Below are positions 27,144-40,742 of a DNA stretch of 64,000 nucleotides, in pieces; positions within the stretch are counted from its first letter, which is position 1; each line of letters opens with the position of its first letter. The translations under genes and the position numbers were made by a program. Source of the stretch: Rhodothermales bacterium (GTDB lineage: Bacteria; Bacteroidota; Rhodothermia; Rhodothermales; VXPQ01). Below the pieces are notes generated by a model. It saw only the letters and a program-made list of their open reading frames with translations. It was not told the DNA's origin and did no database searches. The stretch covers positions 1,518,965 through 1,582,964 of the forward strand of contig OX638295.1 in NCBI GenBank assembly GCA_951812345.1. The letters run 5' to 3'.

Positions 27144-27145
27144 TT

Positions 27146-27403
27146 AAGGATACTCTGACCAAAACCGCTTCGCTCAGCGCTTCACGTTCGCAACGCCCCG
27201 AATTCGCATATTTCCCGCTGATTCCGATGATAAAATCATGATATCCTGTACTTGCGAACGTGAAGCGCCCTTCGGGAGGCAGAGAGAGGCACGCTGGCCG
27301 TGTCATTCCTCATTATGTGGGGCCTGCCACATTGCTTCGTCATTCCTTGCCAGCGCACCCCTTTCAGCCTCTGAATCTTTGCGGATTTAATCAGAGTATC
27401 CTT
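27146..27403. repeat. Interspersed hairpin element, copy R2 (complete, inverted relative to R1)
   Basis: 258 bp with perfect 13-bp outer inverted repeats (AAGGATACTCTGA ... TCAGAGTATCCTT). Arm B is on the left: a 17-bp stem with GCGCTTCACGTTCG pairing to CGAACGTGAAGCGC around a long loop. Arm A is on the right, with the same internal-loop sequences as R1. Relative to R1, the arm-B stem has changed T-A to C-G at a paired position. It fills most of the gap between the HNH gene and the membrane-protein gene at 27445. Confidence 0.9.
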
Positions 27404-27444
27404 GGCCGAACGCTTTTCGGCACCGTTTTCCAAACCGTCTTTTT

Positions 27445-27915
27445 ATGCGTCTTCGCGCTTCCCTGCTCGTGGCTCGCCTGTTATGGGTGTTTCCCGGTCT
27501 GCTTTTTTTACTGGCGGTCAATCAGGCGGCGGTGACGATGAATCTCCGCGAAACGGTGCGGACAGGCGCTGTGGTTAAAGCAGAAGTGGTGGCGCTCTCC
27601 ACCACCGATCGGGCCGATATCACCATGGCGTCGGTTCATCTCCGGGTACCGGGAGCGGACGGCTCGTATACCGAGCATGTGTTGCCGCTTCCCATTACGT
27701 TTGTGCGTTCGCTCGAGGGAAGCGATTCGCTGGACGTGTTTTTGTCCGGAGACCCATCGCAAGAAGTGGTGATTGCAGCGATCGGTCGCGCCCAGTGGCG
27801 CCTTGCCGGTATAAACGGCGGAATGGCCCTCTTTGGATGCATCCTGCTTTCCTGGGGCGTGTACGCCTGGAACAGGTATCTGCAAAAGAAGGGGGATCCG
27901 GCAGATGTCGCTGCG

Positions 27916-27927
<12 letters not shown>
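27445..27927 (+). CDS. Small membrane protein, DUF3592-like topology
   Basis: A 160-aa protein with one hydrophobic segment at each end (LWVFPGLLFLLAVNQAAV and GGMALFGCILLSWGVYAW). Between them is an extracytoplasmic beta-rich domain of about 85 residues (VVKAEVVALSTTDRADIT ... HVLPLPITF). This layout is that of DUF3592 proteins, but the identity is only suggestive. The stop overlaps the convergent msrP stop region by 12 bp. Confidence 0.65.
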
Positions 27928-30931
<3,004 letters not shown>

Positions 30932-31097
30932 TCATCGTTTGGAACCGTCCCTGCATGGAGGAAGCCTTGCAGAATGACTGGCCGTAATGCAAACCCTGGT
31001 CACTTCGTACCCCTACCCTGCGGGGGTGCTTCTGTTCCATGAGGGATCTCCGGTATTGAAAACGGGCAATACGGAAGACTTCAATGAAGTTCGGCGG

Positions 31098-31793
31098 TTA
31101 TCCTGTACGGGCTTCCTGTTTTCCATACGGATACCGGCTTGCAAGGGTATTCGGGTCCGCTCCAATCACGTACCGGACCCACAGGAAGCCGTTGCGGAGT
31201 TGTTGCAGAAAAGGTCCGCGTTCCCGGAAGCGGCGCGCCGAGGAGGTGACGCATTTCTTTAGAAAGACGAAGCCGCCGCGTTCGTGGAGTTTACGTACGA
31301 ATTCGATGTCCTCGAAAATGGGAAGATCCGGATAGCCGCCCAATTCCTCGAATACGGAACGTCGAACGAAGCAGCCCCGGTCTCCGAAACAGATCCGTGG
31401 TGCATGCAAGTGTGTGAACCAACTGTAAAAACGAAGAAGAGGGGTATTGCGGTCGAATCGGAGCCGAAAGGCGCCTCCTGCCAGTGCGGGATCGGATAGT
31501 GTGCTTCGCACCTTTTCGAGGCCGTCGGGGGGCAGGAGTGTGTCGGCATGCAGGAAAAGCAGGATATCTCCTCTGGCTTGCGCAGCTCCCGCATTCATTT
31601 GCCTGGATCGTCCGCGCGGCGCCTGGACGACTCGTCCGTACCGGCTGGCAATAGCTGCCGTTTCGTCGAAGGAGCCGCCGTCCGCGACAACGATTTCGTG
31701 TTCGGGTGTCTGCCGGCGTACGGACCGCAACGTGTTTTCGATGCCCGCAGCTTCGTTCAATGCGGGAATGATCACGGAGATGAGCGGTTTCAC
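31098..31793 (-). CDS. Family 2 glycosyltransferase (TIGR04283-like)
   Basis: A 231-aa GT-A enzyme: ISVIIPALNEAAGIENTLRSV at the start, EIVVADGGSFDETAAIA for nucleotide-sugar binding, and the LLFLHADTLLPPDG DxD-equivalent. Next come FGDRGCFVRRSVFEELGGYPDLPIFEDIEFV and a C-terminal basic segment. This matches the short 'rSAM/selenodomain-associated transferase 2' type. The GTG at 31793 starts the conserved domain. The reading frame continues open through the whole adjacent repeat R3 to 31982, so longer annotations of 294 aa would include repeat-encoded residues. Confidence 0.85.
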   Translation of the reverse strand: MKPLISVIIPALNEAAGIENTLRSVRRQTPEHEIVVADGGSFDETAAIASRYGRVVQAPRGRSRQMNAGAAQARGDILLFLHADTLLPPDGLEKVRSTLSDPALAGGAFRLRFDRNTPLLRFYSWFTHLHAPRICFGDRGCFVRRSVFEELGGYPDLPIFEDIEFVRKLHERGGFVFLKKCVTSSARRFRERGPFLQQLRNGFLWVRYVIGADPNTLASRYPYGKQEARTG

Positions 31794-31796
31794 TTC

Positions 31797-31958
31797 AGGG
31801 ATACTCTGATTAAGTCCGCAAAGCCTTCCGCAGGGCGCGTCACGTCCGTGACGCCGTGAATTCGCAGTGCTTTTTGCTGATTTCAACGATGAAACCATGA
31901 TGTTCTGTACGCAAGAACGTGATGCACTGAGCGAAGCGGTTTTGATCAGAATATCCCT
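31797..31958. repeat. Interspersed hairpin element, copy R3 (arm A deleted)
   Basis: 162 bp with ends AGGGATACTCTGAT and ATCAGAATATCCCT. The extra G relative to R1 appears at both ends, so pairing is kept. The orientation is that of R1. Between the left end and arm B the whole arm A is missing, leaving CCTTCCGCAGGGCGC. Arm B has CGTCACGT and ACGTGATGC segments. It sits between the dimethylargininase-like gene and the glycosyltransferase, and the right end overlaps the stop codon of the former by one base. Confidence 0.85.
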
Positions 31959-32845
31959 TACCACATGGTTAACTTCATGCAATACACCGCGGCGCCGGCC
32001 TTCAGAAATTCTCCGACGTCGATTTCAACCGGCACGAACCCTGCATCCCGCAGTCTTTGCGTGGTTTGCGGACACCCTTTCTGGAGCAGCACATGCCGTC
32101 CGTCCGGGCAATGTGCATTACACGACAGCCGTTCTCGGGCCTCGGCTTCCGGGACTTCAACGATACGTTCGAAGAGCCGGCGGATCATGGATATATCTTC
32201 GGAACGCAGTGCGGCCGGGCAGATGAGCGCCGTGCGTTCGTCCAGCACGCAGAGGCACGTATCAAGATGGTAGAAGGCTTCGTCGTCGAGCCGCATCGGA
32301 ATAACGGGTACGTCCAGCATGGCCGAAATGGCGTCATGGGTAGCCCGGTCGGTGCGTTGGCCGTATCCTCCCCAAATCAGACGTCGTCCGGGATGCCAGA
32401 TGGCGTCTGCGCCTCCCTCGAAGGTAAGCCCCTCGGGGAGATGGCGTACGTCAACCCCCAGTTCGCGGAAAAACCGCTCGTAGTGTATGCTTTCGCCGTA
32501 TCGGGACGGTGTGGCCATACGACTCATAATGATCCCCGGCGATTTCCCGTCCGGGAACAGGAACGCCGCTGCGGCATTGGCCGCAAAGACCATGTCGTAC
32601 AGCCCCTCTACACCTTCTGCGCTGTGCACTTCCATGCCAAGCGCCCGGTAGGTATCCTGCAGCGTTTCCCATTGACGCTGCGCCCGGACACGGTCCACGT
32701 TTCCCACATGACCGGCCATATGCGGGTTGATCACGTATTGCACATCGTAGTGCGCCGGCGTGGCCATGACAACACATCCCTGCAGGGGCATCGCCGGGCA
32801 ATCGCTGACAGCGAAGTCTATCTGATCGACGGATTCGTAAACCAT
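31958..32845 (-). CDS. Dimethylargininase/arginine-deiminase superfamily amidinotransferase
   Basis: A 295-aa pentein-fold hydrolase. The substrate-binding Glu-Gly-Gly-Asp is in LTFEGGADAIWHPGRR, the catalytic His in DDEAFYHLDTCLCVL and the nucleophilic Cys in GAAVYCMKLTMW at the C-terminus. This triad order is that of N-dimethylarginine dimethylaminohydrolases and related proteins. The natural substrate cannot be told from sequence. It is on the same strand as the glycosyltransferase, with repeat R3 between them. Confidence 0.88.
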   Translation of the reverse strand: MVYESVDQIDFAVSDCPAMPLQGCVVMATPAHYDVQYVINPHMAGHVGNVDRVRAQRQWETLQDTYRALGMEVHSAEGVEGLYDMVFAANAAAAFLFPDGKSPGIIMSRMATPSRYGESIHYERFFRELGVDVRHLPEGLTFEGGADAIWHPGRRLIWGGYGQRTDRATHDAISAMLDVPVIPMRLDDEAFYHLDTCLCVLDERTALICPAALRSEDISMIRRLFERIVEVPEAEARERLSCNAHCPDGRHVLLQKGCPQTTQRLRDAGFVPVEIDVGEFLKAGAAVYCMKLTMW

Positions 32846-32993
32846 AGATTGTATTCGCGCGGGTTAATCAAATAGGGCACAGCGCAAGACAGGGGGATGT
32901 CGCCATCGCCTGCCGGGGCCCGCCAAGGCAACCGGGCGCCGTGAGAGTATCCTGATATCTTGCAATGAACGAAGAACTCCGGGCGCCGGTGAA

Positions 32994-34184
32994 CTATCTG
33001 TCGCTCAGCGCCGCAATACCGGGCAGGGTCTTGCCTTCCAGAAACTCCAGCATGGCGCCGCCGCCCGTCGAGACATGGCTCACAAGTTCCTCGTATCCCG
33101 CCTGGGAGACGGCCGCCACCGAATCGCCTCCGCCTACCACCGTAAGGGCGCCGTCTGCAGTGGCATCAGCAAGTGCCTTGGCCATAGCGAATGTCCCTGT
33201 GGCGAAATTCGACATTTCGAATACGCCCATCGGGCCATTCCACACGATGGTGCGTGCTTCTCCAATAGCACGAGCGTATTCCCCGATCGTTTCCGGGCCG
33301 ATATCGAGCCCCATTTCACCTTCTGGAATGGCGCCGGAAACGATACGTCGAGGAGCCTCGTTGTTGAACGCGCTTGCTGTCACATGGTCAACCGGCAACC
33401 TGATTTTGCCACAGGCCTGCTCGTACAGTGCTTTTGCATCGTCGAGCCGATCTGCTTCCACTCTCGAAGCTCCTGTTTCGTGTCCCAGTGCTTTCAGAAA
33501 GGTGTAGCTCATGGCGCCGCCTATGAGCAGCGCATCGACCCGATCGAGCAAGTTTTCGATGATACCGATCTTGTCAGATACCTTTGCGCCGCCCAGTGCA
33601 GCTACATACGGCGGCTCCGGATTGTCGAGCAATCTTGACAGGTACTCGATCTCTTTATCGAGGAGTAACCCCATGCCCGCTTCCTCAACCCGGTGCGCTA
33701 CACCTTCCGTCGAAGCATGGGCGCGATGGCAGGTCCCGAATGCATCGTTCACATACAGGTCTGCGACAGCGGCCAGTTCCCCGGCAAGATCAGGATCGTT
33801 CTTCGTTTCTCCCGCATGGAATCGGGTGTTTTCGAGTACGAGCACTTCCCCTTCGTTCAGCATGTCGATGGCCTGCCGGGTTTCCGGGCCCGTCGGCCCC
33901 GCGGCATGGTTCACGAAATGCACGGGTGCATCCAGCAGTTCCTTCAGGCGGTCCGCGACAGGGCGTAGCGTAAACGCAGGATCCGGCACCCCCTTCGGGC
34001 GGCCAAGATGGCTCATCAGGATAGCCTTTCCACCGCCTGCAAGGATGGCGCGTATCGTAGGCAATGCGGCCCGAATACGTGTATCGTCTCCGATGGCGCC
34101 ATCTGCGATCGGTACGTTTAAATCAACGCGCACCAGCACGCGCTGTCCACGCACCTCCATGTTTTCGATGGTCCGTTTGCGCAT
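32994..34184 (-). CDS. pgk: Phosphoglycerate kinase
   Basis: Glycolytic enzyme that transfers phosphate from 1,3-bisphosphoglycerate to ADP. Motifs are VLVRVDLNVPI, LMSHLGRPKG, the substrate-binding DAFGTCHRAHAS, GGAKVSDKIGIIENLL, and the C-terminal hinge and nucleotide block VVGGGDSVAAV followed by HVSTGGGAMLEFLEGKTLPG. The 396-aa length is normal. The ATG at 34184 lies 16 bp after the gap stop, so gap-pgk form an operon for consecutive glycolytic steps. Confidence 0.97.
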   Translation of the reverse strand: MRKRTIENMEVRGQRVLVRVDLNVPIADGAIGDDTRIRAALPTIRAILAGGGKAILMSHLGRPKGVPDPAFTLRPVADRLKELLDAPVHFVNHAAGPTGPETRQAIDMLNEGEVLVLENTRFHAGETKNDPDLAGELAAVADLYVNDAFGTCHRAHASTEGVAHRVEEAGMGLLLDKEIEYLSRLLDNPEPPYVAALGGAKVSDKIGIIENLLDRVDALLIGGAMSYTFLKALGHETGASRVEADRLDDAKALYEQACGKIRLPVDHVTASAFNNEAPRRIVSGAIPEGEMGLDIGPETIGEYARAIGEARTIVWNGPMGVFEMSNFATGTFAMAKALADATADGALTVVGGGDSVAAVSQAGYEELVSHVSTGGGAMLEFLEGKTLPGIAALSDR

Positions 34185-34200
34185 GCGTCTGTATGTCCGG

Positions 34201-35513
<1,313 letters not shown>

Positions 35514-36218
35514 ATGCCAACCCCGAAACCTCCCCGAAGTATTTCCAGAAAACATGAGTTGCGTGAGGACAAGGTTGTCACGTTCTATGCACGTGCGTGG
35601 CGATTTGTGGACGCCAACAGAAGGATGGTCTACGGCGGGGCCGCTGCACTTGGGGTGCTTGCCGTTGTTATTGTCGGGTATGTTTTCTATCAGGGGCAGC
35701 AGGCCTCCGAAGCAGAGGTTCTTCTGGCCGCAGTCCTGCCTTTGTACGAGGAAGCATCGTACCAGCAGGCGCTGGATGGATCGCTGGAACACCTGGGGTT
35801 GCTGGAAATCGCCGATAAGTACGGCAGCACACCCGCAGGAAATCTTGCGCATTTCTATGCAGCGGATGCACTCTTCAATATGGGTGAATACGATCGGGCG
35901 CTTTCGTATTTCGAGGATTTCGACAAGGGGCCGGACTTTATCGGCGCGGGCGCCATTGCGGGCGAGGCGGCGGCATGGGAACAGCGCGAGGAATATGCCC
36001 GTGCCGGTGATTTGTACCGGCGCGCTGCACGTCACTTCGAGAGTGAACTGACGACACCGGAATATCTCCTGCATGCCGGTCAACTCTACGAGCGGGCAGG
36101 GCGGTACGAAGATGCTCTCGAACAGTACGAAGCGGTCGAGGCGGAATATCCCGAATCCAGCCAGGCCTCGAATATCCGGGTATACATTGCGCGCGCAACG
36201 GCGAAGCAGTCATCCTGA
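35514..36218 (+). CDS. Membrane-anchored TPR protein (YfgM/TPR_21-like)
   Basis: A 234-aa protein: a charged N-terminus (RKHELREDKVVTFYARAWRF), one membrane span (YGGAAALGVLAVVIVGYVFY, residues about 41-60), then TPR-like helices facing the periplasm (AHFYAADALFNMGEYDRALSYFEDF; YLLHAGQLYERAGRYEDALEQYEAV). This is the layout of YfgM-type ancillary proteins associated with envelope protein export or folding. It is followed by the sigma-54 regulator at 8 bp. Confidence 0.78.
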   Translation: MPTPKPPRSISRKHELREDKVVTFYARAWRFVDANRRMVYGGAAALGVLAVVIVGYVFYQGQQASEAEVLLAAVLPLYEEASYQQALDGSLEHLGLLEIADKYGSTPAGNLAHFYAADALFNMGEYDRALSYFEDFDKGPDFIGAGAIAGEAAAWEQREEYARAGDLYRRAARHFESELTTPEYLLHAGQLYERAGRYEDALEQYEAVEAEYPESSQASNIRVYIARATAKQSS

Positions 36219-36226
36219 CCGATCGC

Positions 36227-37612
36227 ATGCCTCCTGTCATTCTTGTTGTCGACGATGAACCGAGTATTCGACGTACGCTGCGCGAGATATTCGAGTACGA
36301 AGGGTTCGACGTAGAAGAAGCAGTCGACGGAGAAGAGGCCCTTGCCCGTCTGCGCGCCGAGCGTTACGATGTTGTCATGCTCGACGTCAACATGCCGAAA
36401 CAGGATGGCATGGAAGTGCTCGCTGTGGCGCGCGAAGAAATGCCCGAGACACCCATCGTTATGCTCTCCGGGCACGGCGCCATCGAGACGGCCGTGAGGG
36501 CAACCAAGCTGGGCGCGTACGATTTTATCGAAAAGCCGCCCGATCTGAATCGCTTGCTTGTTTCCGTCCGGAACGCCATGGACCGTGGGGTTCTGGCGAC
36601 AGCGAATCGCCGGATGAAGGAGGCCATACATGCCTACGAGGGCGAACTCACCCCTATTCTCGGCGATAGCTCTGCCATTGGCGCGGTCCGCGATACGATC
36701 GAACGCGTTGCGCCTTCGGAAGCGCGCGTGCTCATTACGGGCGACCCTGGCACAGGAAAGGAACTCGTTGCAAAGTGGATTCGCCACCTGTCGCCCAGAA
36801 AGGATGGGCCGATGGTAGACGTGAACTGCGCCGCGATCCCCGACGAGTTGATAGAAAGCGAACTCTTCGGCCATGAGAAAGGGGCTTTTACCGGCGCCGT
36901 GAAGCAACGTATCGGCAAGTTCGAGCAAGCCGACGGGGGTACGTTGTTCCTTGATGAAATCGGGGACATGAGTTTGTCTGCCCAGGCCAAGGTGCTCCGG
37001 GTGCTTCAGGAAAACAATATCCAGCGGGTAGGCGGGGACCGGGTCATTCCGGTGGATGTGCGCATTATCTGCGCTACGAACAAGGACCTTGCTGCGTGCA
37101 TCCGGGAGGAAACCTTTCGGGAGGACCTGTACTACCGGCTCAGTGTGATCCCTATACGCCTTCCGCCCCTGCGGGAACGCCTCGAAGATGTTCCCGTCAT
37201 CGCTGCCCGTTTTTGCGAAGATCTGGCCCGGCGCAACGGCCGACCCGGCAAACATTTTACGGCATCGGCCCTGAAGCACCTCGTGGGGCAGGAATGGAGA
37301 GGGAATGTACGCGAATTGCAAAATGTAGTAGAACGTCTCATCGTGCTTACGACCGACGACGAAATTCGCGTAGAGGATATCGACCGCTATGCGTTTCCCC
37401 GAGAAACGTCCCCGGACCCCCTGACAGATCTGCTTGCAAAGACGGAAGACTGGAGCGATTTTCGCGATACAGCGGAAAAAATGTTTCTTGAACGGAAACT
37501 GAGTGATTTCGACTGGAACATTAGTCGCACCGCAGAAGCCATTGGGATGCAACGATCTCATTTGTACAGTAAGATGAACAAATACGGGATCGAACGCGAA
37601 GAGGGGGCATAG
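36227..37612 (+). CDS. Sigma-54-dependent response regulator (NtrC family)
   Basis: A 461-aa regulator with three domains. The receiver domain (residues 1-120) has acidic pocket VVDDEPS and phospho-acceptor VVMLDVNMP. The AAA+ domain (about 140-375) has Walker A GDPGTGKE, the sigma-54 contact loop [15 protein letters not shown], Walker [13 protein letters not shown] and an arginine finger region [10 protein letters not shown]. The C-terminal Fis-type HTH is [18 protein letters not shown]. No histidine kinase lies in the window, so its signal is unknown. The neighbours (TPR protein, LolD) hint at envelope control but do not prove it. Confidence 0.94.
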   Translation: MPPVILVVDDEPSIRRTLREIFEYEGFDVEEAVDGEEALARLRAERYDVVMLDVNMPKQDGMEVLAVAREEMPETPIVMLSGHGAIETAVRATKLGAYDFIEKPPDLNRLLVSVRNAMDRGVLATANRRMKEAIHAYEGELTPILGDSSAIGAVRDTIERVAPSEARVLITGDPGTGKELVAKWIRHLSPRKDGPMVDVNCAAIPDELIESELFGHEKGAFTGAVKQRIGKFEQADGGTLFLDEIGDMSLSAQAKVLRVLQENNIQRVGGDRVIPVDVRIICATNKDLAACIREETFREDLYYRLSVIPIRLPPLRERLEDVPVIAARFCEDLARRNGRPGKHFTASALKHLVGQEWRGNVRELQNVVERLIVLTTDDEIRVEDIDRYAFPRETSPDPLTDLLAKTEDWSDFRDTAEKMFLERKLSDFDWNISRTAEAIGMQRSHLYSKMNKYGIEREEGA

Positions 37613-37613
37613 T

Positions 37614-38357
37614 TTGAGTGTTGCGGATCATACCTTGGAGTCGATGGAGGATGCTTCCCGGGATGCGCCGCTTTTGAGCGTGCGGGCACTTAGAAAGAGC
37701 TACCCTTCCGGGGGCGGCCGGTCTCTGCAGGTGCTCCGCGGCGTGGATTTCGAGGCTCGTTCCGGCGAAGTGGTGGCCATCACAGGGGAAAGCGGGACCG
37801 GGAAAAGCACTCTGCTGCATCTTCTTGGGGCACTGGACCGTCCCGACAGCGGTTCGGTGTATTGCCGGGGGAAGGAGGTGTTCAGCGCGTCAGACGAGGA
37901 ATTGGCCGCATTCCGCAACCGGGAGATCGGGTTCGTTTTTCAATTTCACCACCTCCTGCCGGAGTTTACGGCGCTCGAAAACGTGGCCATGCCAGCGCTC
38001 ATTCGCCACCAGCGTCTTTCGGAGGTGCGCGACCGCGCGATGATGCTTCTCCGGATGCTGCATCTGGACGAGCGGGCAGCGCATCGCCCCGGCGAGTTGT
38101 CCGGGGGGGAACAGCAGCGTGTCGCCGTGGCCCGCGCACTCATGAACCAACCGGGTCTGGTATTGGCTGATGAGCCATCGGGGAATCTCGATGCCAAAAA
38201 TGCGGCGCATCTGCATGAGGAAATGATCCGTCTTAGCCGCGATTTGGGGTGTACGTTCGTGCTCGCCACGCATAATCTTGCGCTGGCGGCGAGCGCCGAT
38301 CGGGTACTACGACTGGAGGAGGGTGTGCTTTGTCGGGAAAAGTTGGATAGCGCCTGA
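37614..38357 (+). CDS. lolD: Lipoprotein-release ABC transporter ATPase (LolD family)
   Basis: A 247-aa ABC ATPase of the LolD/MacB type: Walker [25 protein letters not shown]-loop [23 protein letters not shown], signature [17 protein letters not shown], Walker [13 protein letters not shown] and the switch His in LATHNLALA. The '[13 protein letters not shown]' stretch is characteristic of LolD. It begins TTG at 37614, 1 bp after the regulator stop; an ATG at 37644 is the alternative. The permease LolC/E is not adjacent. It should power lipoprotein extraction to the outer membrane. Confidence 0.88.
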   Translation: MSVADHTLESMEDASRDAPLLSVRALRKSYPSGGGRSLQVLRGVDFEARSGEVVAITGESGTGKSTLLHLLGALDRPDSGSVYCRGKEVFSASDEELAAFRNREIGFVFQFHHLLPEFTALENVAMPALIRHQRLSEVRDRAMMLLRMLHLDERAAHRPGELSGGEQQRVAVARALMNQPGLVLADEPSGNLDAKNAAHLHEEMIRLSRDLGCTFVLATHNLALAASADRVLRLEEGVLCREKLDSA

Positions 38358-38475
38358 CCACTTCCTGCATTGTAGCGGCGTCCGCTGTTTCCGTTTTGGA
38401 GAACGCGCGAGGCATTACGGCGTTACATTTCTTTTATGGTTTCTACCGTTACGGTCACTATTCCTCCTGTGTATT

Positions 38476-39471
38476 ATGGTGGACATTCCGGTACTGGACA
38501 GGGAGGCCGGTTTTATCGACGCGCCCGTCGATCCCATGCTTAATCTGTTTGAGGAAATCGAACGGATGAAGCAGGAAAAGAATGCGGTGCTTTTGGCGCA
38601 TTATTACCAGGAGCCGGACATCCAGGACATTGCCGATTATATCGGCGACTCGCTGGGGCTTGCCCGGAAGGCCGCCGAAACGGACGCGGACATCATCGTA
38701 TTCGCCGGGGTGCATTTCATGGCGGAAACGGCAAAGATTCTGAATCCCGGACGGAAAGTATTGCTGCCGGACCTGAATGCCGGGTGTTCCCTCGCGGACT
38801 CGTGCCCGGCGCCCGAGTTGGCTGCGTTCAAAAAGCGCCACCCCGGCCACCTTGTCGTCTCCTATATTAACTGTACGGCAGGTGTAAAGGCCCTCAGCGA
38901 TATTATTTGCACCTCGTCGAACGCCGCACATATCGTGTCCTCCATTCCGGAGGATCAGCCGATTATTTTTGCGCCGGATCGCAACCTTGGACGGCACCTT
39001 GTGCGCGAAACCGGGCGCGATATGGTGCTGTGGGAAGGGGCGTGTATCGTACACGAAACATTCAGCGAACGCAAACTGCTGCGCCTGAAAGTGCGTTACC
39101 CGGAGGCGCTGGTTCTGGCGCATCCCGAGTGCGAGGAGCCGGTCTTGCGGCATGCGGATCATATCGGTTCCACCACGTCCATTCGCCGTTATGCCCGGGA
39201 AAGCGCGCATGACGCCTTTATCGTGGCGACGGAAGAAGGCATTCTGCACCAGATGCGCAAGGATAGTCCCGAAAAGACCTTCATTCCGGCGCCGCCGGAA
39301 AGTGGATGCGAGTGCAGCCGGTGTCCTCACATGCGCCTCAATACCATTGAGAAAGTGTATCTCTGCTTGCGATTCGAGGAGCCCGAAATACATATGGAGG
39401 AGACGGTGCGGCGGGCGGCGCTCCGTCCCATCGAGCGTATGCTGGAACTGAGCAAGGGAGTGGGCGCATGA
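38476..39471 (+). CDS. nadA: Quinolinate synthase
   Basis: [4Fe-4S] enzyme that condenses iminoaspartate with DHAP to quinolinate in NAD synthesis. It has the triplicated-fold motifs [61 protein letters not shown] and IGSTTSI. The three cluster cysteines are the ones in [17 protein letters not shown] and the C-terminal [15 protein letters not shown] region. The 331-aa length is usual. The ATG at 38476 precedes the conserved start by few residues. nadB and nadC are not in the window. Confidence 0.95.
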   Translation: MVDIPVLDREAGFIDAPVDPMLNLFEEIERMKQEKNAVLLAHYYQEPDIQDIADYIGDSLGLARKAAETDADIIVFAGVHFMAETAKILNPGRKVLLPDLNAGCSLADSCPAPELAAFKKRHPGHLVVSYINCTAGVKALSDIICTSSNAAHIVSSIPEDQPIIFAPDRNLGRHLVRETGRDMVLWEGACIVHETFSERKLLRLKVRYPEALVLAHPECEEPVLRHADHIGSTTSIRRYARESAHDAFIVATEEGILHQMRKDSPEKTFIPAPPESGCECSRCPHMRLNTIEKVYLCLRFEEPEIHMEETVRRAALRPIERMLELSKGVGA

Positions 39472-39535
39472 CGGCTGTACAATGCCCCGGGTGTTTCGCC
39501 TCCGGCAGGTCGAACGCACACGATCGGTAGGGCGG

Positions 39536-40390
39536 ATGGCGCGCATCGGTTCCTACGAATTGCATACGATCGAGACAGGTCGATTCGGCCTGGACGGCGG
39601 CGCCATGTTCGGTGTCGTGCCGCGTGCGTTGTGGGCGCGCCACATTCAGCCGGACGATAAAAATCGGATCCCTCTTGCCCTGCGTTGCCTGCTCCTGGAA
39701 GGGGACGGGCGCGTTATTCTCATCGACAACGGCATCGGCGCCAAGGTCGATGAGAAGTTCGCAAGCATCTATGCCATTGATTATGCCCATACCGAGTTGC
39801 ACAGGTCGCTTGATCAGGCGGGTTTTTGTGCAGCGGATGTGACGGATGTCGTGTATACCCACCTGCATTTCGATCATTGCGGCGGTGGTACCGCGATGGA
39901 TCGGCACGGCCCGGTCCCGGTTTTCGAGAATGCGCGGTATCACGTGCAGCGCGCGCACTGGGAATGGGCGCGCCGCCCGAACGCACGCGAAGCTGCGTCA
40001 TTTATGAAAGAAAATATGGAACCGCTCGAGCGGGCCGGGCAATTGCATCTGGTAGACGGGCCAGGCACGCTTTTTCCCGGGGTCGAGGCGATCATTGTGC
40101 ATGGCCATACGGAGGCGCAGCAACTGGTGAAAATATCCGACGAAGAACGTACGCTCGTTTTCGTGTCGGATCTTTTGCCTACAACGGCCCATTTGAGGGG
40201 AGCCTGGACTGCGTCGTACGATGTGCGCCCGCTTGTGACTCTGGAAGAAAAGGCGCGTTTTCTCGAAGATGCTGTCGACGGAGGATGGCACTTCTTTTTC
40301 GAGCACGACCCGGTGACGGTGGTGGGTACGCCCGTGCGTACGCCGAGAGGCATTGCCGTTGCAGAGGAGCGCCCCCTCGAGGAATTGTAG
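39536..40390 (+). CDS. MBL-fold metallo-hydrolase
   Basis: A 284-aa metallo-beta-lactamase-fold protein. The metal-binding motif is THLHFDHCGGG (residues about 105-115). Further ligands are HGHTEAQQLV and FVSDLLPTTAHL, and a terminal FFFEHDPV follows. It is cytosolic (no signal peptide). The overall type is that of the AttM/quorum-lactonase-like branch, but lactonase activity cannot be claimed. The ATG at 39536 begins the domain. The upstream nadA stop is 64 bp away. Confidence 0.85.
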   Translation: MARIGSYELHTIETGRFGLDGGAMFGVVPRALWARHIQPDDKNRIPLALRCLLLEGDGRVILIDNGIGAKVDEKFASIYAIDYAHTELHRSLDQAGFCAADVTDVVYTHLHFDHCGGGTAMDRHGPVPVFENARYHVQRAHWEWARRPNAREAASFMKENMEPLERAGQLHLVDGPGTLFPGVEAIIVHGHTEAQQLVKISDEERTLVFVSDLLPTTAHLRGAWTASYDVRPLVTLEEKARFLEDAVDGGWHFFFEHDPVTVVGTPVRTPRGIAVAEERPLEEL

Positions 40391-40742
40391 GATCGGCGTA
40401 TCCTGTAATTGTTTCGTCGAAACTTCACTGGTTGGCGCGCCGCAGGCGGAACCTTGCCGGGCGGGTTTCGTTTTACGTGGATAAAGGGGCATTTTGGGCC
40501 GTCGAATTGGCCGTACGAAGGGGTATCGATTCGTGTAATCGGATGATACCCGATGGTATTCGGTATAATCGGCATAAAACGCCTCCCTCTGTATCGCTTC
40601 CTTCTTCTTTTCGCCTATCGACCTGCGACTGTTACGAAACCGGGCGGCCTGCTCCGTCCTCGTTCCCTTACCTGTTTTCCTATTTCGTAACAGCATGCTT
40701 TTCTTCGCCGCGTAAGCGATCCGGCGGGAAAGGCGCGATATC
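40391..40742 (+). promoter_or_regulatory. porU upstream region with two inverted repeats
   Basis: This 352-bp gap has no convincing gene. GGGTATC and GATACCC (40521-40551) form a hairpin with an inner CGATT/AATCG stem and may end the MBL transcript. A perfect 11-bp inverted repeat, CTGTTACGAAA (40629-40639) and TTTCGTAACAG (40683-40693), separated by 43 bp, lies 50-114 bp before the porU start and may be a regulatory site. Confidence 0.45.

Noticed and set aside
27236..27433. Short frames in the repeats encoding peptides such as IKSAKIQRL...GMTKQCGRPHIMRN
   Set aside because: The same peptide recurs wherever the repeat occurs (also at 62.3-62.6 kb). Conservation follows the DNA structure, and stems vary in ways that ignore codons.
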